Source: UBA2357 sp041678045 (GTDB lineage: Bacteria; Pseudomonadota; Gammaproteobacteria; Burkholderiales; Rhodocyclaceae). Taken from it: a stretch of DNA of 64,000 nucleotides. Shown one piece after another: positions 25,264 to 32,665 of this stretch; the first letter of the stretch is position 1, and each line of letters opens with the position of its first letter. The position numbers were made by a program, and so were the translations under genes. Under the pieces are notes generated by a model that did not search any database, was not told the origin of the DNA, and saw nothing but the letters and a program-made list of their open reading frames with translations. The DNA is taken from the NCBI GenBank assembly GCA_041678045.1, contig JBAYOV010000005.1, forward strand, positions 1-64,000, in the 5' to 3' direction.

Positions 25264-27084
25264 ATGTCAAATTCCGGCGATAAAAAAATGTCCCGCAGCC
25301 TGATTGCCAGCCTCCCTCTGGCCCTGATGCTCGCAGCCTGCGGCGGGGGCGGCAGTGGCGGTGGAGATCGCCCGCAACCAGAAGACCCTCTGCTGCCTTA
25401 CAAGACGCAGACCCTCGACTGGGCCAGCTGCCCCGAAGACATTGCAGACCCCGCCATCACCGCGCAATGTGCCACCGTACGTGCGCCGATGGACTATGAC
25501 GATCCCAGCCTTGGCGAGGTCGAGATCGCAGTCATGCGTGTCCCTGCACGCCAACCCGAGCAACGCCGTGGCGCGGTGTTCTTCAATCCCGGCGGCCCCG
25601 GTGCCGACGGCCTGAGGATGGCCGGCATGCTCCACGCCATCTTTGCCGACAGTAACCCGGATGACAGCTTGGGCGCCATGCAACTGCGCCTGCTCGACCA
25701 GTACGACATGATCGGCTTCTCACCGCGTGGCACCGGCGAGAGCACCTCGCTTGAATGCGAAAGCGATGAGCTCCTGCGCCCGGTCGACTACAGCGCAGGT
25801 GGCCGTCACACACCGGGCAACGTCGACAACATGTTGCACAACGGCAGGGTTCAGGCGCAGGCCTGCCTGGACAATCCGCTCACGCCCTACATCAACACCG
25901 AAGACACCGTACAGGACATGGATCTGATCCGTGGACTGCTCAACGACGAAAAACTGAACTACATCGGCTATTCATATGGCACCTGGCTGGGCGCCTGGTA
26001 TGCCAGCCGCTTCCCGGAACGGGCCGGACGCATGGTGCTCGACAGCAGCATGGACTTCACCAGCAACGCCGTTGAAGCCGACTTTCTGCAACCCATGGCC
26101 CGCGAACGCTGGCTGGATCAGGTGCTTGCCCCGTATGCCGCACGCCACCCCGCCTACTTCGGGCTTGGCAATCAACCCGAACAGATTCGTGCCATCATTT
26201 CGAGCCTGCTGCCCCAACTCCAGGTCATCCTGTCGGGAGAGTTGGGCGGTGCCAGCTATTCGAGCAGCGCAGCCGACGATGCGGTGCTCACCATCCTGGC
26301 CGCACGCGAGCTTGACGGCATCCTGCGGGCCCTGCCCGGCGCGGACGATGAAATCCTGCAGCTTGCGATCCAGAACCACACCTTTGTTCCGAGCAATCCG
26401 GCGCTCGAAGAGCGGGTCGGCACGCTGGCGGAATCGCTGCTGGAAAACTACATCGAGATGATCGACTCCAGCATGGAGCCTGAGACGGTGTACCTCGAAG
26501 CGGAGGACGCGACCTTCTGGGCAGTCACCTGCAACGACACCCCCTCCAGCAAGGATCCCGATTTCTGGGTCCGGAAAGGCGATGAATTTGCACTGAGTTA
26601 TCCGCTCTTCGGCACCAGCACCACCGAATACCTTTGCGCACACTGGAGCGAACCCAGTGTCACGCATCCGGGACTGGACGGGTTGCGCCCGCTCGATCTG
26701 ATGATGGTACAGTCAGGCTATGACAATGCCACGGCCTATGAAGGGGCGATCAGAATGTTCCAGGCGCTGCCTGCCGTGCAGGGTGTGTTTGTCATGGATG
26801 ATTATCAACATGGCCTGTATCCGTACATGGACCGCTGTGTCGATACCGCCGTGACAGCGTATCTGCTGGGCGAATCGAGCCCTGTCCGTGAAACACACTG
26901 CCCGGCTCTGCTCCTGGAACAGGACAAGCAGGCCTCCGAGTCCTCCATGCAGTCCCAGAACCGTTCGAAAGCCGCAGGCCTCCTGCAGGGCAACGCAAGT
27001 TCCGCTTACCAGAACCCGGCGGAGACCAGTGAGTTGATCGAGCAGTTCAAGGACAACATCTCCCGCCTGCGGGGCGGCCGCTGA
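25264..27084 (+). CDS. alpha/beta hydrolase lipoprotein (tripeptidyl-aminopeptidase-like)
   Basis: A 606-residue exported lipoprotein with lipobox LAAC (Cys26) followed by a Gly-rich linker. The alpha/beta-hydrolase fold has the oxyanion motif FFNPGGPGADG (about 106-116) and DMIGFSPRGTGES. The nucleophile elbow is GYSYG (Ser237); probable Asp487 (SGYD) and His516 (DYQHG) complete the triad in a TAP-like C-terminal domain. Relatives are secreted exopeptidases of the TAP/SlpD-E group. After the domain comes a roughly 60-residue tail whose end (about 577-606) is homologous to the tail of the next gene. The ATG at 25264 was chosen; MSRS at 25288 is an alternative. Confidence 0.88.
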   Translation: MSNSGDKKMSRSLIASLPLALMLAACGGGGSGGGDRPQPEDPLLPYKTQTLDWASCPEDIADPAITAQCATVRAPMDYDDPSLGEVEIAVMRVPARQPEQRRGAVFFNPGGPGADGLRMAGMLHAIFADSNPDDSLGAMQLRLLDQYDMIGFSPRGTGESTSLECESDELLRPVDYSAGGRHTPGNVDNMLHNGRVQAQACLDNPLTPYINTEDTVQDMDLIRGLLNDEKLNYIGYSYGTWLGAWYASRFPERAGRMVLDSSMDFTSNAVEADFLQPMARERWLDQVLAPYAARHPAYFGLGNQPEQIRAIISSLLPQLQVILSGELGGASYSSSAADDAVLTILAARELDGILRALPGADDEILQLAIQNHTFVPSNPALEERVGTLAESLLENYIEMIDSSMEPETVYLEAEDATFWAVTCNDTPSSKDPDFWVRKGDEFALSYPLFGTSTTEYLCAHWSEPSVTHPGLDGLRPLDLMMVQSGYDNATAYEGAIRMFQALPAVQGVFVMDDYQHGLYPYMDRCVDTAVTAYLLGESSPVRETHCPALLLEQDKQASESSMQSQNRSKAAGLLQGNASSAYQNPAETSELIEQFKDNISRLRGGR

Positions 27085-27097
27085 CACAGGAGCCCCC

Positions 27098-27406
27098 ATG
27101 AACACACCGAACAGAATCGTGCCATTGCGCATCGGCCACCTTAGCCTGATGCTTGCCGCGTGCAGCGTGGCGGCCGGGTGCACGTTTGCCAACGCCCCCC
27201 CAGAGGATGCCGGCATGCCACAAGACACTAGCCGCACGGAAGCCCCTCCGAGCGAAACGGCTCATCCGGTTCCACCGCAAGCAAACGAACCTGAGCCGCA
27301 CGACCCGGCCTCATCCACCTACCAGAACCCCGAACTGACCCGGGAACGTATCGAACAGTACAAGGAAGGCATCGGCCGACGCCCTCCCGAACCCTCGCAG
27401 CGATAA
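27098..27406 (+). CDS. small lipoprotein sharing the hydrolase C-terminal tail motif
   Basis: A 102-residue protein. The signal region ends in a lipobox-like VAAGC (about Cys28), then a Pro/Glu-rich disordered stretch, then the tail PASSTYQNPELTRERIEQYK. Fifteen of 24 aligned tail residues are identical to the end of the upstream hydrolase. GGAG precedes the ATG by about 7 bp, and the gene begins 13 bp after the hydrolase stop, so the two are co-transcribed. The family is not recognised; a role beside the hydrolase in the envelope is inferred only from operon and shared tail. Confidence 0.75.
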   Translation: MNTPNRIVPLRIGHLSLMLAACSVAAGCTFANAPPEDAGMPQDTSRTEAPPSETAHPVPPQANEPEPHDPASSTYQNPELTRERIEQYKEGIGRRPPEPSQR

Positions 27407-27424
27407 GCTTCACGCTCCAGAAAA

Positions 27425-27447
27425 CCGGAGGCCGGACAGGCCTCCGG
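27425..27447. terminator. stem-loop after the small lipoprotein gene
   Basis: CCGGAGGCC-GGACA-GGCCTCCGG, a perfect 9-bp stem with a 5-base loop, about 18 bp after the stop. The plus strand has no T run; the minus strand has TTTT. It could act as a weak bidirectional terminator. Confidence 0.6.
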
Positions 27448-27516
27448 CCGCCCCGCACCCCATTCCAGAACACGCACAAACCCCATCCCTGCACGTCTGA
27501 TCCGGCAAATATGGTC

Positions 27517-27545
27517 TTGAAAACATATGTCATACATGCCATAAT
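27517..27545 (+). promoter_or_regulatory. promoter of the XRE-nspC operon with palindromic spacer
   Basis: TTGAAA (27517-27522) and CATAAT (27540-27545) are 17 bp apart. The spacer holds the palindrome ACATATGT (27523-27530) and an overlapping ATGT-CAT-ACAT dyad, which suits autoregulation by the HTH protein encoded 46 bp downstream. Confidence 0.65.
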
Positions 27546-27590
27546 TATCCCTTTCCAACGGACGCACCGAAGACATCCAGTCATTCCGAG

Positions 27591-27953
27591 ATGGCCAGGA
27601 AATCCCCAAGCGACAGTGACACAGGCCAAACCGACGCCTCCCGGGGCAACGGCAGCCTGACGAGCCTGCAACATGCCACCCTGAAAGATCTGCGCAAGAG
27701 CACCAGACTCACTCAGGACGAGTTGGCCGCCCGTTTGGGCGTGGGTCAGGACACCATCTCCCGGCTCGAAAAACGGGACGACATGCTGTTGTCTACCCTG
27801 CGTCACTACGTGGAAAGCGTGGGAGGCACACTCACCGTACTGGCCCAGCTCCCCAATCAGGCGCCGCTGATCATCGATCAGACCGGCGAACTCAGGAAAC
27901 CCGGCAAGAAGCGCAGCCGCAAGCCGCCCGCCTCCGGCTCAGGTGCGCCCTAG
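27591..27953 (+). CDS. XRE-family transcriptional regulator
   Basis: A 120-residue DNA-binding protein. A central helix-turn-helix (LKDLRKSTRLTQDELAARLGVGQDTISRLEKRDD, about 30-64) is followed by LRHYVESVGGTLTVLAQ, the C-terminal part typical of HigA/XRE proteins with a short beta tail. The C-terminus is a basic tail rich in Lys/Arg/Pro. No toxin gene is adjacent. The stop is 12 bp before nspC, so the gene is probably the first in the polyamine operon and may regulate it. Confidence 0.85.
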   Translation: MARKSPSDSDTGQTDASRGNGSLTSLQHATLKDLRKSTRLTQDELAARLGVGQDTISRLEKRDDMLLSTLRHYVESVGGTLTVLAQLPNQAPLIIDQTGELRKPGKKRSRKPPASGSGAP

Positions 27954-27965
27954 AGACTCAGAGAC

Positions 27966-29072
27966 ATGCAAGAGACGATTCAAACCCCCTACTATCTGAT
28001 TGACAAAGCCGCCCTGCTGCACAACCTGCAGATCATCGACCAGGTGCGCAAACAGTCCGGTGCCCGCGTGCTGCTCGCCCTGAAATGCTTTGCAAGCTGG
28101 TCGGTATTCGACCTGATGCGCGACTACATGGACGGCACCACCTCCTCATCGCTGTATGAGGTCAAGCTGGGGCACCAGAAATTCGGGGGCGAAACCCATG
28201 CCTATAGCGTGGGGTTTGCAGATCACGAGATCGACGAAGTCATCGCCCACTGCGACAAGATCATCTTCAACTCGATCAACCAGCTTGAGCGCTTTGCCGA
28301 CCGCGCCGCAGGCAAGCCGATCGGACTGAGGCTCAACCCCGGTGTGAGCTGCGCCGGCTTCGACCTCGCCGACCCGGCCCGCCCCTTCAGCCGGTTGGGC
28401 GAAGGTGATCCCGCACGCATTGCCTCGGTGATCGAGCGGCTCGACGGGGTGATGATCCACAACAACTGCGAAAACCGGGATTTCACCCGTTTCGACGCAC
28501 TTCTGAACGAAGTCGAACAGCGCTACGGCGCACTGCTGCACCAGCTCAAGTGGGTCAGTTTGGGCGGAGGCATCAGCTTCACTGCGGCAGGCTACCCACT
28601 TGAAGCCTTCTGCACACGCCTGCGCAACTTTGCGCAGCAGTACGGGGTACAGGTGTATCTGGAGCCCGGTGAAGCCACCGTGCGCCACACCACCACCCTG
28701 GAAGTGAGCGTGCTCGACATCGGTTTCAATGGCAAGCCGCTGGCCATTGTCGATAGCTCCACCGAGGCACACATGCTTGACCTGCTGATCTACCGCGAAA
28801 CCGCACCGATCGGCGAGCCGCGCGGCGAGCATGCCTACCAGATCTGCGGAAAAACCTGTCTGGCCGGCGACATTTTTGGCGAAGCCCGCTTCAGCGCCCC
28901 GCTCAAGGTGGGCGACCGCATCTCGATTGGCGATGCAGCCGGTTACACCATGGTCAAGAAGAACTGGTTCAATGGTGTGCACATGCCATCCATCGCTGTG
29001 CGCGAACTGGACGGCACGGTGCGCGTGGTGCGCCAGTTCACCTTCGATGAGTACGTCAACAGCCTGTCCTGA
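27966..29072 (+). CDS. nspC: carboxynorspermidine / carboxyspermidine decarboxylase
   Basis: A 368-residue PLP enzyme of the alanine-racemase-fold (fold III) decarboxylase class. The PLP lysine is in LALKCFA (Lys40). The GVSCAGFDLADPARPFSRLGE, MIHNNCENRDF, WVSLGGG and YLEPGEA blocks match NspC, and C-terminal CGKTCLAGD holds the catalytic cysteine region. It decarboxylates carboxyspermidine (or carboxynorspermidine) to spermidine (or norspermidine), the alternative to S-adenosylmethionine-dependent spermidine synthesis. Partner enzyme follows 37 bp downstream. Without a characterised relative at hand the C7/C8 product is not decidable; spermidine is more likely in a betaproteobacterium. Confidence 0.93.
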   Translation: MQETIQTPYYLIDKAALLHNLQIIDQVRKQSGARVLLALKCFASWSVFDLMRDYMDGTTSSSLYEVKLGHQKFGGETHAYSVGFADHEIDEVIAHCDKIIFNSINQLERFADRAAGKPIGLRLNPGVSCAGFDLADPARPFSRLGEGDPARIASVIERLDGVMIHNNCENRDFTRFDALLNEVEQRYGALLHQLKWVSLGGGISFTAAGYPLEAFCTRLRNFAQQYGVQVYLEPGEATVRHTTTLEVSVLDIGFNGKPLAIVDSSTEAHMLDLLIYRETAPIGEPRGEHAYQICGKTCLAGDIFGEARFSAPLKVGDRISIGDAAGYTMVKKNWFNGVHMPSIAVRELDGTVRVVRQFTFDEYVNSLS

Positions 29073-29109
29073 ACAGGCCTGGTCAAACCCGATTGAAGAG
29101 GATGATTCA

Positions 29110-30414
29110 ATGAAGCGTAATGTTCTGATTATTGGTGCCGGCGGTGTGGCGCATGTGGTCGCGCACAAGTGTGCGCAAAACAATGCCACACTGGGCGACA
29201 TCCATATCGCATCGCGCACGCGGTCCAAGTGCGAGGCGATCATCAGATCAGTACACGAGAAGGGCAATCTGCAGCAGGCCGGCGTCCTTCAGGCGCACGC
29301 ACTCGATGCGCTGGACATTGAAGCCACCAAGGCACTGATTCGCCACACCGGCAGCCAGATCGTGATCAACGTCGGCTCCCCCTTCCTGAACATGTCGGTA
29401 CTGGCCGCCTGCATCGACACGGGCGCAGCCTACATGGACACGGCCATTCATGAAGATCCAGCCAAGGTGTGCGAAACCCCGCCCTGGTATGCGAACTACG
29501 AATGGAAGCGCCGCGAGGCCTGCCGGGCAGCAGGCGTGACCGCCATTCTCGGCGTGGGCTTCGACCCCGGGGTAGTGAATGCCTATGCACGCTACGCGCT
29601 GGACCACTGCTTCGACCCCGGCAGCGTCGAATCCATCGACATCATCGACATCAATGCCGGCAGCCATGGCCGGTACTTTGCCACCAACTTCGACCCCGAA
29701 ATCAACTTCCGCGAGTTCACCTCCACGGTCTGGTCCTGGGAGAACGGCGCCTGGAAAGCCAACAGGATGTTCGAACACCGCAAGGACTGGGACATGCCGG
29801 TCACCGGCCTGGGCACCACTTACCTCACCGGGCACGATGAACTGCACTCCCTGTCGCAGAACCTGGGTGTGCCCAACATCCGCTTCTGGATGGGCTTCGG
29901 CGAGCACTACATCAACGTGTTCACCGTCCTGAAGAATCTCGGCCTGCTCTCCGAACAGCCCGTGCGTACCGCGCGCGGCCAGCAGGTCGTGCCACTGGAA
30001 GTAGTCAAGGCCGTGCTGCCCGACCCCGCATCGCTGGCGCCCGACTACACCGGCAAGACCTGCATCGGCGATCTGGTGCGCGGCCAACGCGCAGGCCAGC
30101 CGCACGAGGTGCTGATCTACAACGTATGCGACCACGAGGACAGCTACCGTGAAGTGGGCAGCCAGGCCATCTCCTACACCGCCGGCGTGCCCCCGGTCGC
30201 CGCCGCCCTGCTGATTGCAGACGGCACCTGGGACAGCGGCCAGATGCACAACGTCGAAGAACTCGACCCGCGCCCCTTCATCGCGCTGATGAACACCATG
30301 GGCCTCCCCACGCAGATCCGTGACGATCAGGGCGAACGCCTGCTCGAACCCACTCTGGCCAAAAACACTGAAGTCGCCGAGCATCGCGATACCACGCAGA
30401 CGGCGGCGCACTGA
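29110..30414 (+). CDS. carboxynorspermidine / carboxyspermidine synthase (saccharopine dehydrogenase family)
   Basis: A 434-residue NAD(P)H-dependent dehydrogenase. Its Rossmann motif is VLIIGAGGVAHVVAHKCAQ (residues 5-23), followed by the SRTRSKCEAI nucleotide-specificity region. The saccharopine-dehydrogenase-like domain contains GVTAILGVGFDPGVVNAYARYA. The enzyme couples a diamine with aspartate semialdehyde to form the carboxylated polyamine that nspC decarboxylates. Notably, lysC (aspartate kinase, supplying aspartate semialdehyde) lies only 330 bp away on the other strand. The ATG at 29110 follows GAAGAGGATGATTCA. Confidence 0.93.
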   Translation: MKRNVLIIGAGGVAHVVAHKCAQNNATLGDIHIASRTRSKCEAIIRSVHEKGNLQQAGVLQAHALDALDIEATKALIRHTGSQIVINVGSPFLNMSVLAACIDTGAAYMDTAIHEDPAKVCETPPWYANYEWKRREACRAAGVTAILGVGFDPGVVNAYARYALDHCFDPGSVESIDIIDINAGSHGRYFATNFDPEINFREFTSTVWSWENGAWKANRMFEHRKDWDMPVTGLGTTYLTGHDELHSLSQNLGVPNIRFWMGFGEHYINVFTVLKNLGLLSEQPVRTARGQQVVPLEVVKAVLPDPASLAPDYTGKTCIGDLVRGQRAGQPHEVLIYNVCDHEDSYREVGSQAISYTAGVPPVAAALLIADGTWDSGQMHNVEELDPRPFIALMNTMGLPTQIRDDQGERLLEPTLAKNTEVAEHRDTTQTAAH

Positions 30415-30508
30415 AGCCACCGAGCGGAGCCTCACTCAGCCTCACCCCCCTGAGCATTGCACATGCCAGGGGCAAACATGACATGCTCCGGGTGAAAACA
30501 CTACGCAC

Positions 30509-30548
30509 ACAAAGAAAAAGCCCTGAATCATCAGGGCTTTTTCTTTGT
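30509..30548. terminator. bidirectional terminator between the polyamine operon and tRNA-Ser
   Basis: Perfect 18-bp arms (30509-30526 and 30531-30548) around loop ATCA. The GC core GCCCTGA/TCAGGGC is flanked by A-rich and T-rich arms, giving T runs on both strands. It serves the plus-strand nsp operon and the minus-strand tRNA-Ser. Confidence 0.93.
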
Positions 30549-30551
30549 AAC

Positions 30552-30644
30552 TGGCGGAGACGGAGGGATTCGAACCCTCGATACCTGTTTTGCAGGTATG
30601 CTCCCTTAGCAGGGGAGTGCCTTCGACCTCTCGGCCACGTCTCC
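30552..30644 (-). tRNA. tRNA-Ser (GCT)
   Basis: A 93-nt class II tRNA on the minus strand with GGAGACG acceptor, long variable arm and encoded CCA. The anticodon stem CTCCC/GGGAG encloses TGCTAA, so the anticodon is GCT. Confidence 0.97.
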
Positions 30645-30658
30645 GCGAAAGAAGCGAG

Positions 30659-30687
30659 ATAATAGCGGCTCTCCGGTCTGCAGTCAA
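30659..30687 (-). promoter_or_regulatory. sigma70 promoter of tRNA-Ser
   Basis: TTGACT (30682-30687), 17-bp spacer, TATTAT (30659-30664) on the minus strand, 14 bp ahead of the mature tRNA. Five of six bases match consensus in each box. Confidence 0.85.
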
Positions 30688-30747
30688 TGTGGTTGCGAAC
30701 AAAAATTCGTCGCGTTCCATCATGCTGCACACCGGGGAGACCCGCCC

Positions 30748-31971
30748 TTACTCCTGATCCAGACCGAACGCCTTGTGCAGCACGCGCACGGCCAGTTCGA
30801 GGTACTTCTCTTCGATCACGACCGAAATCTTGATCTCGGAAGTCGAGATCATCTGGATGTTGATCCCCTCTTCGGCCAGCGTGCGGAACATCTTCGAGGC
30901 CACGCCCGGGTGCGAACGCATGCCGACGCCGACGATGGACACCTTCGCCATGGACTTGTCGCTTTCGATGGAACGCGCGCCGATGTGCTCCTTGACCGAT
31001 TCAAGCACCTTGATCGCGCGCGCGCAGTCGCCACGGCTGACCGTGAAGGAGAAGTCGGTCAACCCATCGTGGCCCACGTTCTGGATGATCATGTCCACAT
31101 CGATGTTGGCATCGGCCACCGGGCCCAGAATCTGATAGGCAATACCGGGCTTGTCGGGCACGCCGAGCACCACGAGCTTGGCCTCGTCCCGATTGAACGC
31201 GATACCGGAAATGACGGGTTGTTCCATGTTCTGATCTTCCTCAACTGTAATGAGCGTGCCTTCGCCACCGTCCTCGAAACTGGACAGGACACGCAGCTTG
31301 ACCTTGTACTTTCCGGCGAACTCCACCGAACGAATCTGCAGCACCTTGGAGCCGAGGCTGGCCAGTTCCAGCATCTCCTCGAAGGTGATCTTGTCGAGCT
31401 TGCGGGCTTCGGACACCACACGCGGGTCGGTGGTGTACACGCCATCGACATCGGTGTAGATCTGGCACTCATCGGCATTCAGCGCCGCAGCCAGAGCCAC
31501 CGCCGTGGTGTCGGAGCCGCCGCGCCCGAGGGTGGTGATGTTGCCATGCTCGTCCACCCCCTGGAAGCCGGCCACCACAACCACCCGGCCAGCGTCCAGA
31601 TCGGCTCGCATGTTGTGCTCGTCGATGCTGAGGATGCGCGCCTTGGTGTGCGACGAATCGGTGAGGATGCGTACCTGCCCGCCGGTGTAGCTGCGCGCAT
31701 CGTTGCCTGCGTCCTTGAGTGCCATGCACAGCAGGCCAATGGTGACCTGCTCGCCGGTGGAGACCACCACATCGAGTTCGCGGGGGTCAGGATTCTGCGC
31801 AACCTCCTTGGTCAGCGCAATCAGGCGATTGGTCTCGCCGCTCATCGCGGAGACCACCACCACTACCTGATGCCCCTGTTCGCGGAATCGGGCCACACGT
31901 GCAGCGACATTCCTGATCCGCTCGGGGGTGCCCACCGAAGTACCGCCATACTTCTGAACTATCAAAGCCAT
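30748..31971 (-). CDS. lysC: aspartate kinase (class II, lysine/threonine-regulated type)
   Basis: A 407-residue aspartokinase. The catalytic N-terminal amino-acid-kinase domain begins MALIVQKYGGTSVG and contains GRGGSDTTAVALAAAL and TDVDGVYTTDPR. Two ACT domains form the C-terminal third (VVLGVPDKPGIAYQIL, VSIVGVGMRSHPGVASKMF, INIQMISTSEIKISVVI). The enzyme makes aspartyl phosphate for lysine, threonine, methionine and diaminopimelate synthesis, and feeds aspartate semialdehyde to the neighbouring polyamine pathway. ATG at 31971 is the family start; a TTG four codons upstream is unlikely. Confidence 0.96.
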   Translation of the reverse strand: MALIVQKYGGTSVGTPERIRNVAARVARFREQGHQVVVVVSAMSGETNRLIALTKEVAQNPDPRELDVVVSTGEQVTIGLLCMALKDAGNDARSYTGGQVRILTDSSHTKARILSIDEHNMRADLDAGRVVVVAGFQGVDEHGNITTLGRGGSDTTAVALAAALNADECQIYTDVDGVYTTDPRVVSEARKLDKITFEEMLELASLGSKVLQIRSVEFAGKYKVKLRVLSSFEDGGEGTLITVEEDQNMEQPVISGIAFNRDEAKLVVLGVPDKPGIAYQILGPVADANIDVDMIIQNVGHDGLTDFSFTVSRGDCARAIKVLESVKEHIGARSIESDKSMAKVSIVGVGMRSHPGVASKMFRTLAEEGINIQMISTSEIKISVVIEEKYLELAVRVLHKAFGLDQE

Positions 31972-32003
31972 CGCCTGATCCAAACCCCTGAAGAAAAGCG
32001 CTG

Positions 32004-32032
32004 ATTCTAGCCAATCCTGAGAAATTTTGCAG
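32004..32032 (-). promoter_or_regulatory. probable lysC promoter
   Basis: Minus strand CTGCAA (32027-32032), 17-bp spacer, TAGAAT (32004-32009), 32 bp upstream of the lysC ATG. The -10 box is good and the -35 weak. Confidence 0.5.
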
Positions 32033-32138
32033 CCTCGGACGGCTTTCGGAGCGGGATCCGGGGGGCTCGCAGGGTAATTTGACGTGCTAGCCCGGCGTCC
32101 TATTTGTTTTAGTTATCGCACCTGCGAGGAAATTTTCA

Positions 32139-32168
32139 TTGTATGTGAATCGCGTAGTGCCCTATACT
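32139..32168 (+). promoter_or_regulatory. promoter of the HTH gene
   Basis: TTGTAT (32139-32144), 18-bp spacer, TATACT (32163-32168). The -10 box is embedded in the first of two dyads, consistent with repression by the downstream HTH protein. Confidence 0.5.
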
Positions 32169-32194
32169 ACGTCCATCTTATGACTTAAGTCGTA
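32153..32194. promoter_or_regulatory. two adjacent dyads, candidate autoregulatory operator
   Basis: Dyad 1 is CGTAGT-GCCCTAT-ACTACG (32153-32171), spanning the -10 box. Dyad 2 centres on the perfect palindrome GACTTAAGTC (32182-32191), extended by TA on each side. They lie about 100-140 bp upstream of the HTH gene start. Confidence 0.6.
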
Positions 32195-32291
32195 GGGAAA
32201 GACAAATAATCCACACGCAGGGAATATGGTTATTCCATTCACCGAGCTGCATTCGACCCGGCGTGCATTCTGACTCGCAGAGGAAAGCATC

Positions 32292-32582
32292 ATGAAAAAG
32301 ACCGAAGAAAAGCTGGACGTCCGTGAAATCCGCCGCAAGCTGGGCATGAACCAGTCGCAATTCTGGTCGAAGATCGGCGTCACCCAGAGCGGGGGCTCGC
32401 GTTATGAAAGCGGCCGCAACATTCCGCGCCCTGTTCAGGCCTTGCTGCGCCTGGTGCATGTCGAGCAGATCGACATCAACAAGGTCAAGCGCGAGGACGT
32501 GGAAGTGGCCGAGTACCTGAAGGCCTCCAACCCCGATCTGTTCAAGTCGCTGAAGAAAGAAGCCAAGACCAAGCGCAAGTAA
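32292..32582 (+). CDS. helix-turn-helix DNA-binding protein
   Basis: A 96-residue protein, strongly charged, with a helix-turn-helix near residues 10-48 (VREIRRKLGMNQSQFWSKIGVTQSGGSRYESGRNIPRPV). The sequence LLRLVHVEQIDINKVKREDVEVAEYLKASNPDLF follows, then a Lys-rich tail. It resembles small XRE/Cro-type regulators of betaproteobacteria; no partner toxin is adjacent. AGAGGAAAG precedes the ATG. Its own promoter overlaps two dyads, so autoregulation is likely; the regulated process is unknown. Confidence 0.85.
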   Translation: MKKTEEKLDVREIRRKLGMNQSQFWSKIGVTQSGGSRYESGRNIPRPVQALLRLVHVEQIDINKVKREDVEVAEYLKASNPDLFKSLKKEAKTKRK

Positions 32583-32606
32583 GCTCCCGCGCTCAGGCAA
32601 GACCCG

Positions 32607-32642
32607 ACGGGCCGGCATGCAAGCACATGCCGGCCCGTTTTT
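32607..32642 (+). terminator. rho-independent terminator after the HTH gene
   Basis: ACGGGCCGGCATG (32607-32619), a 6-base loop, and CATGCCGGCCCGT (32626-32638), running into TTTTTC. It is a perfect 13-bp stem located between the HTH gene and queD. Confidence 0.92.
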
Positions 32643-32665
32643 CATATCATCATGGATTTTCCGTC

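Larger units (their letters stand above)
31972..32291. other. divergent intergenic region between lysC and the HTH gene
   Basis: 320 bp without a gene. It holds the lysC promoter at 32004-32032 (minus strand), a possible weak plus-strand TTGACG box near 32078, the HTH-gene promoter at 32139-32168 and two adjacent dyads at 32153-32194. No riboswitch-like conserved elements were recognised upstream of lysC. Confidence 0.7.

Noticed and set aside
27591..27953. Toxin-antitoxin assignment for the XRE gene.
   Set aside because: No toxin-sized gene lies on either side; the next gene is nspC.
31972..32100. Possible lysine riboswitch upstream of lysC.
   Set aside because: The promoter leaves a leader of only about 25 nt, too short for a lysine aptamer, and no conserved elements are recognisable.
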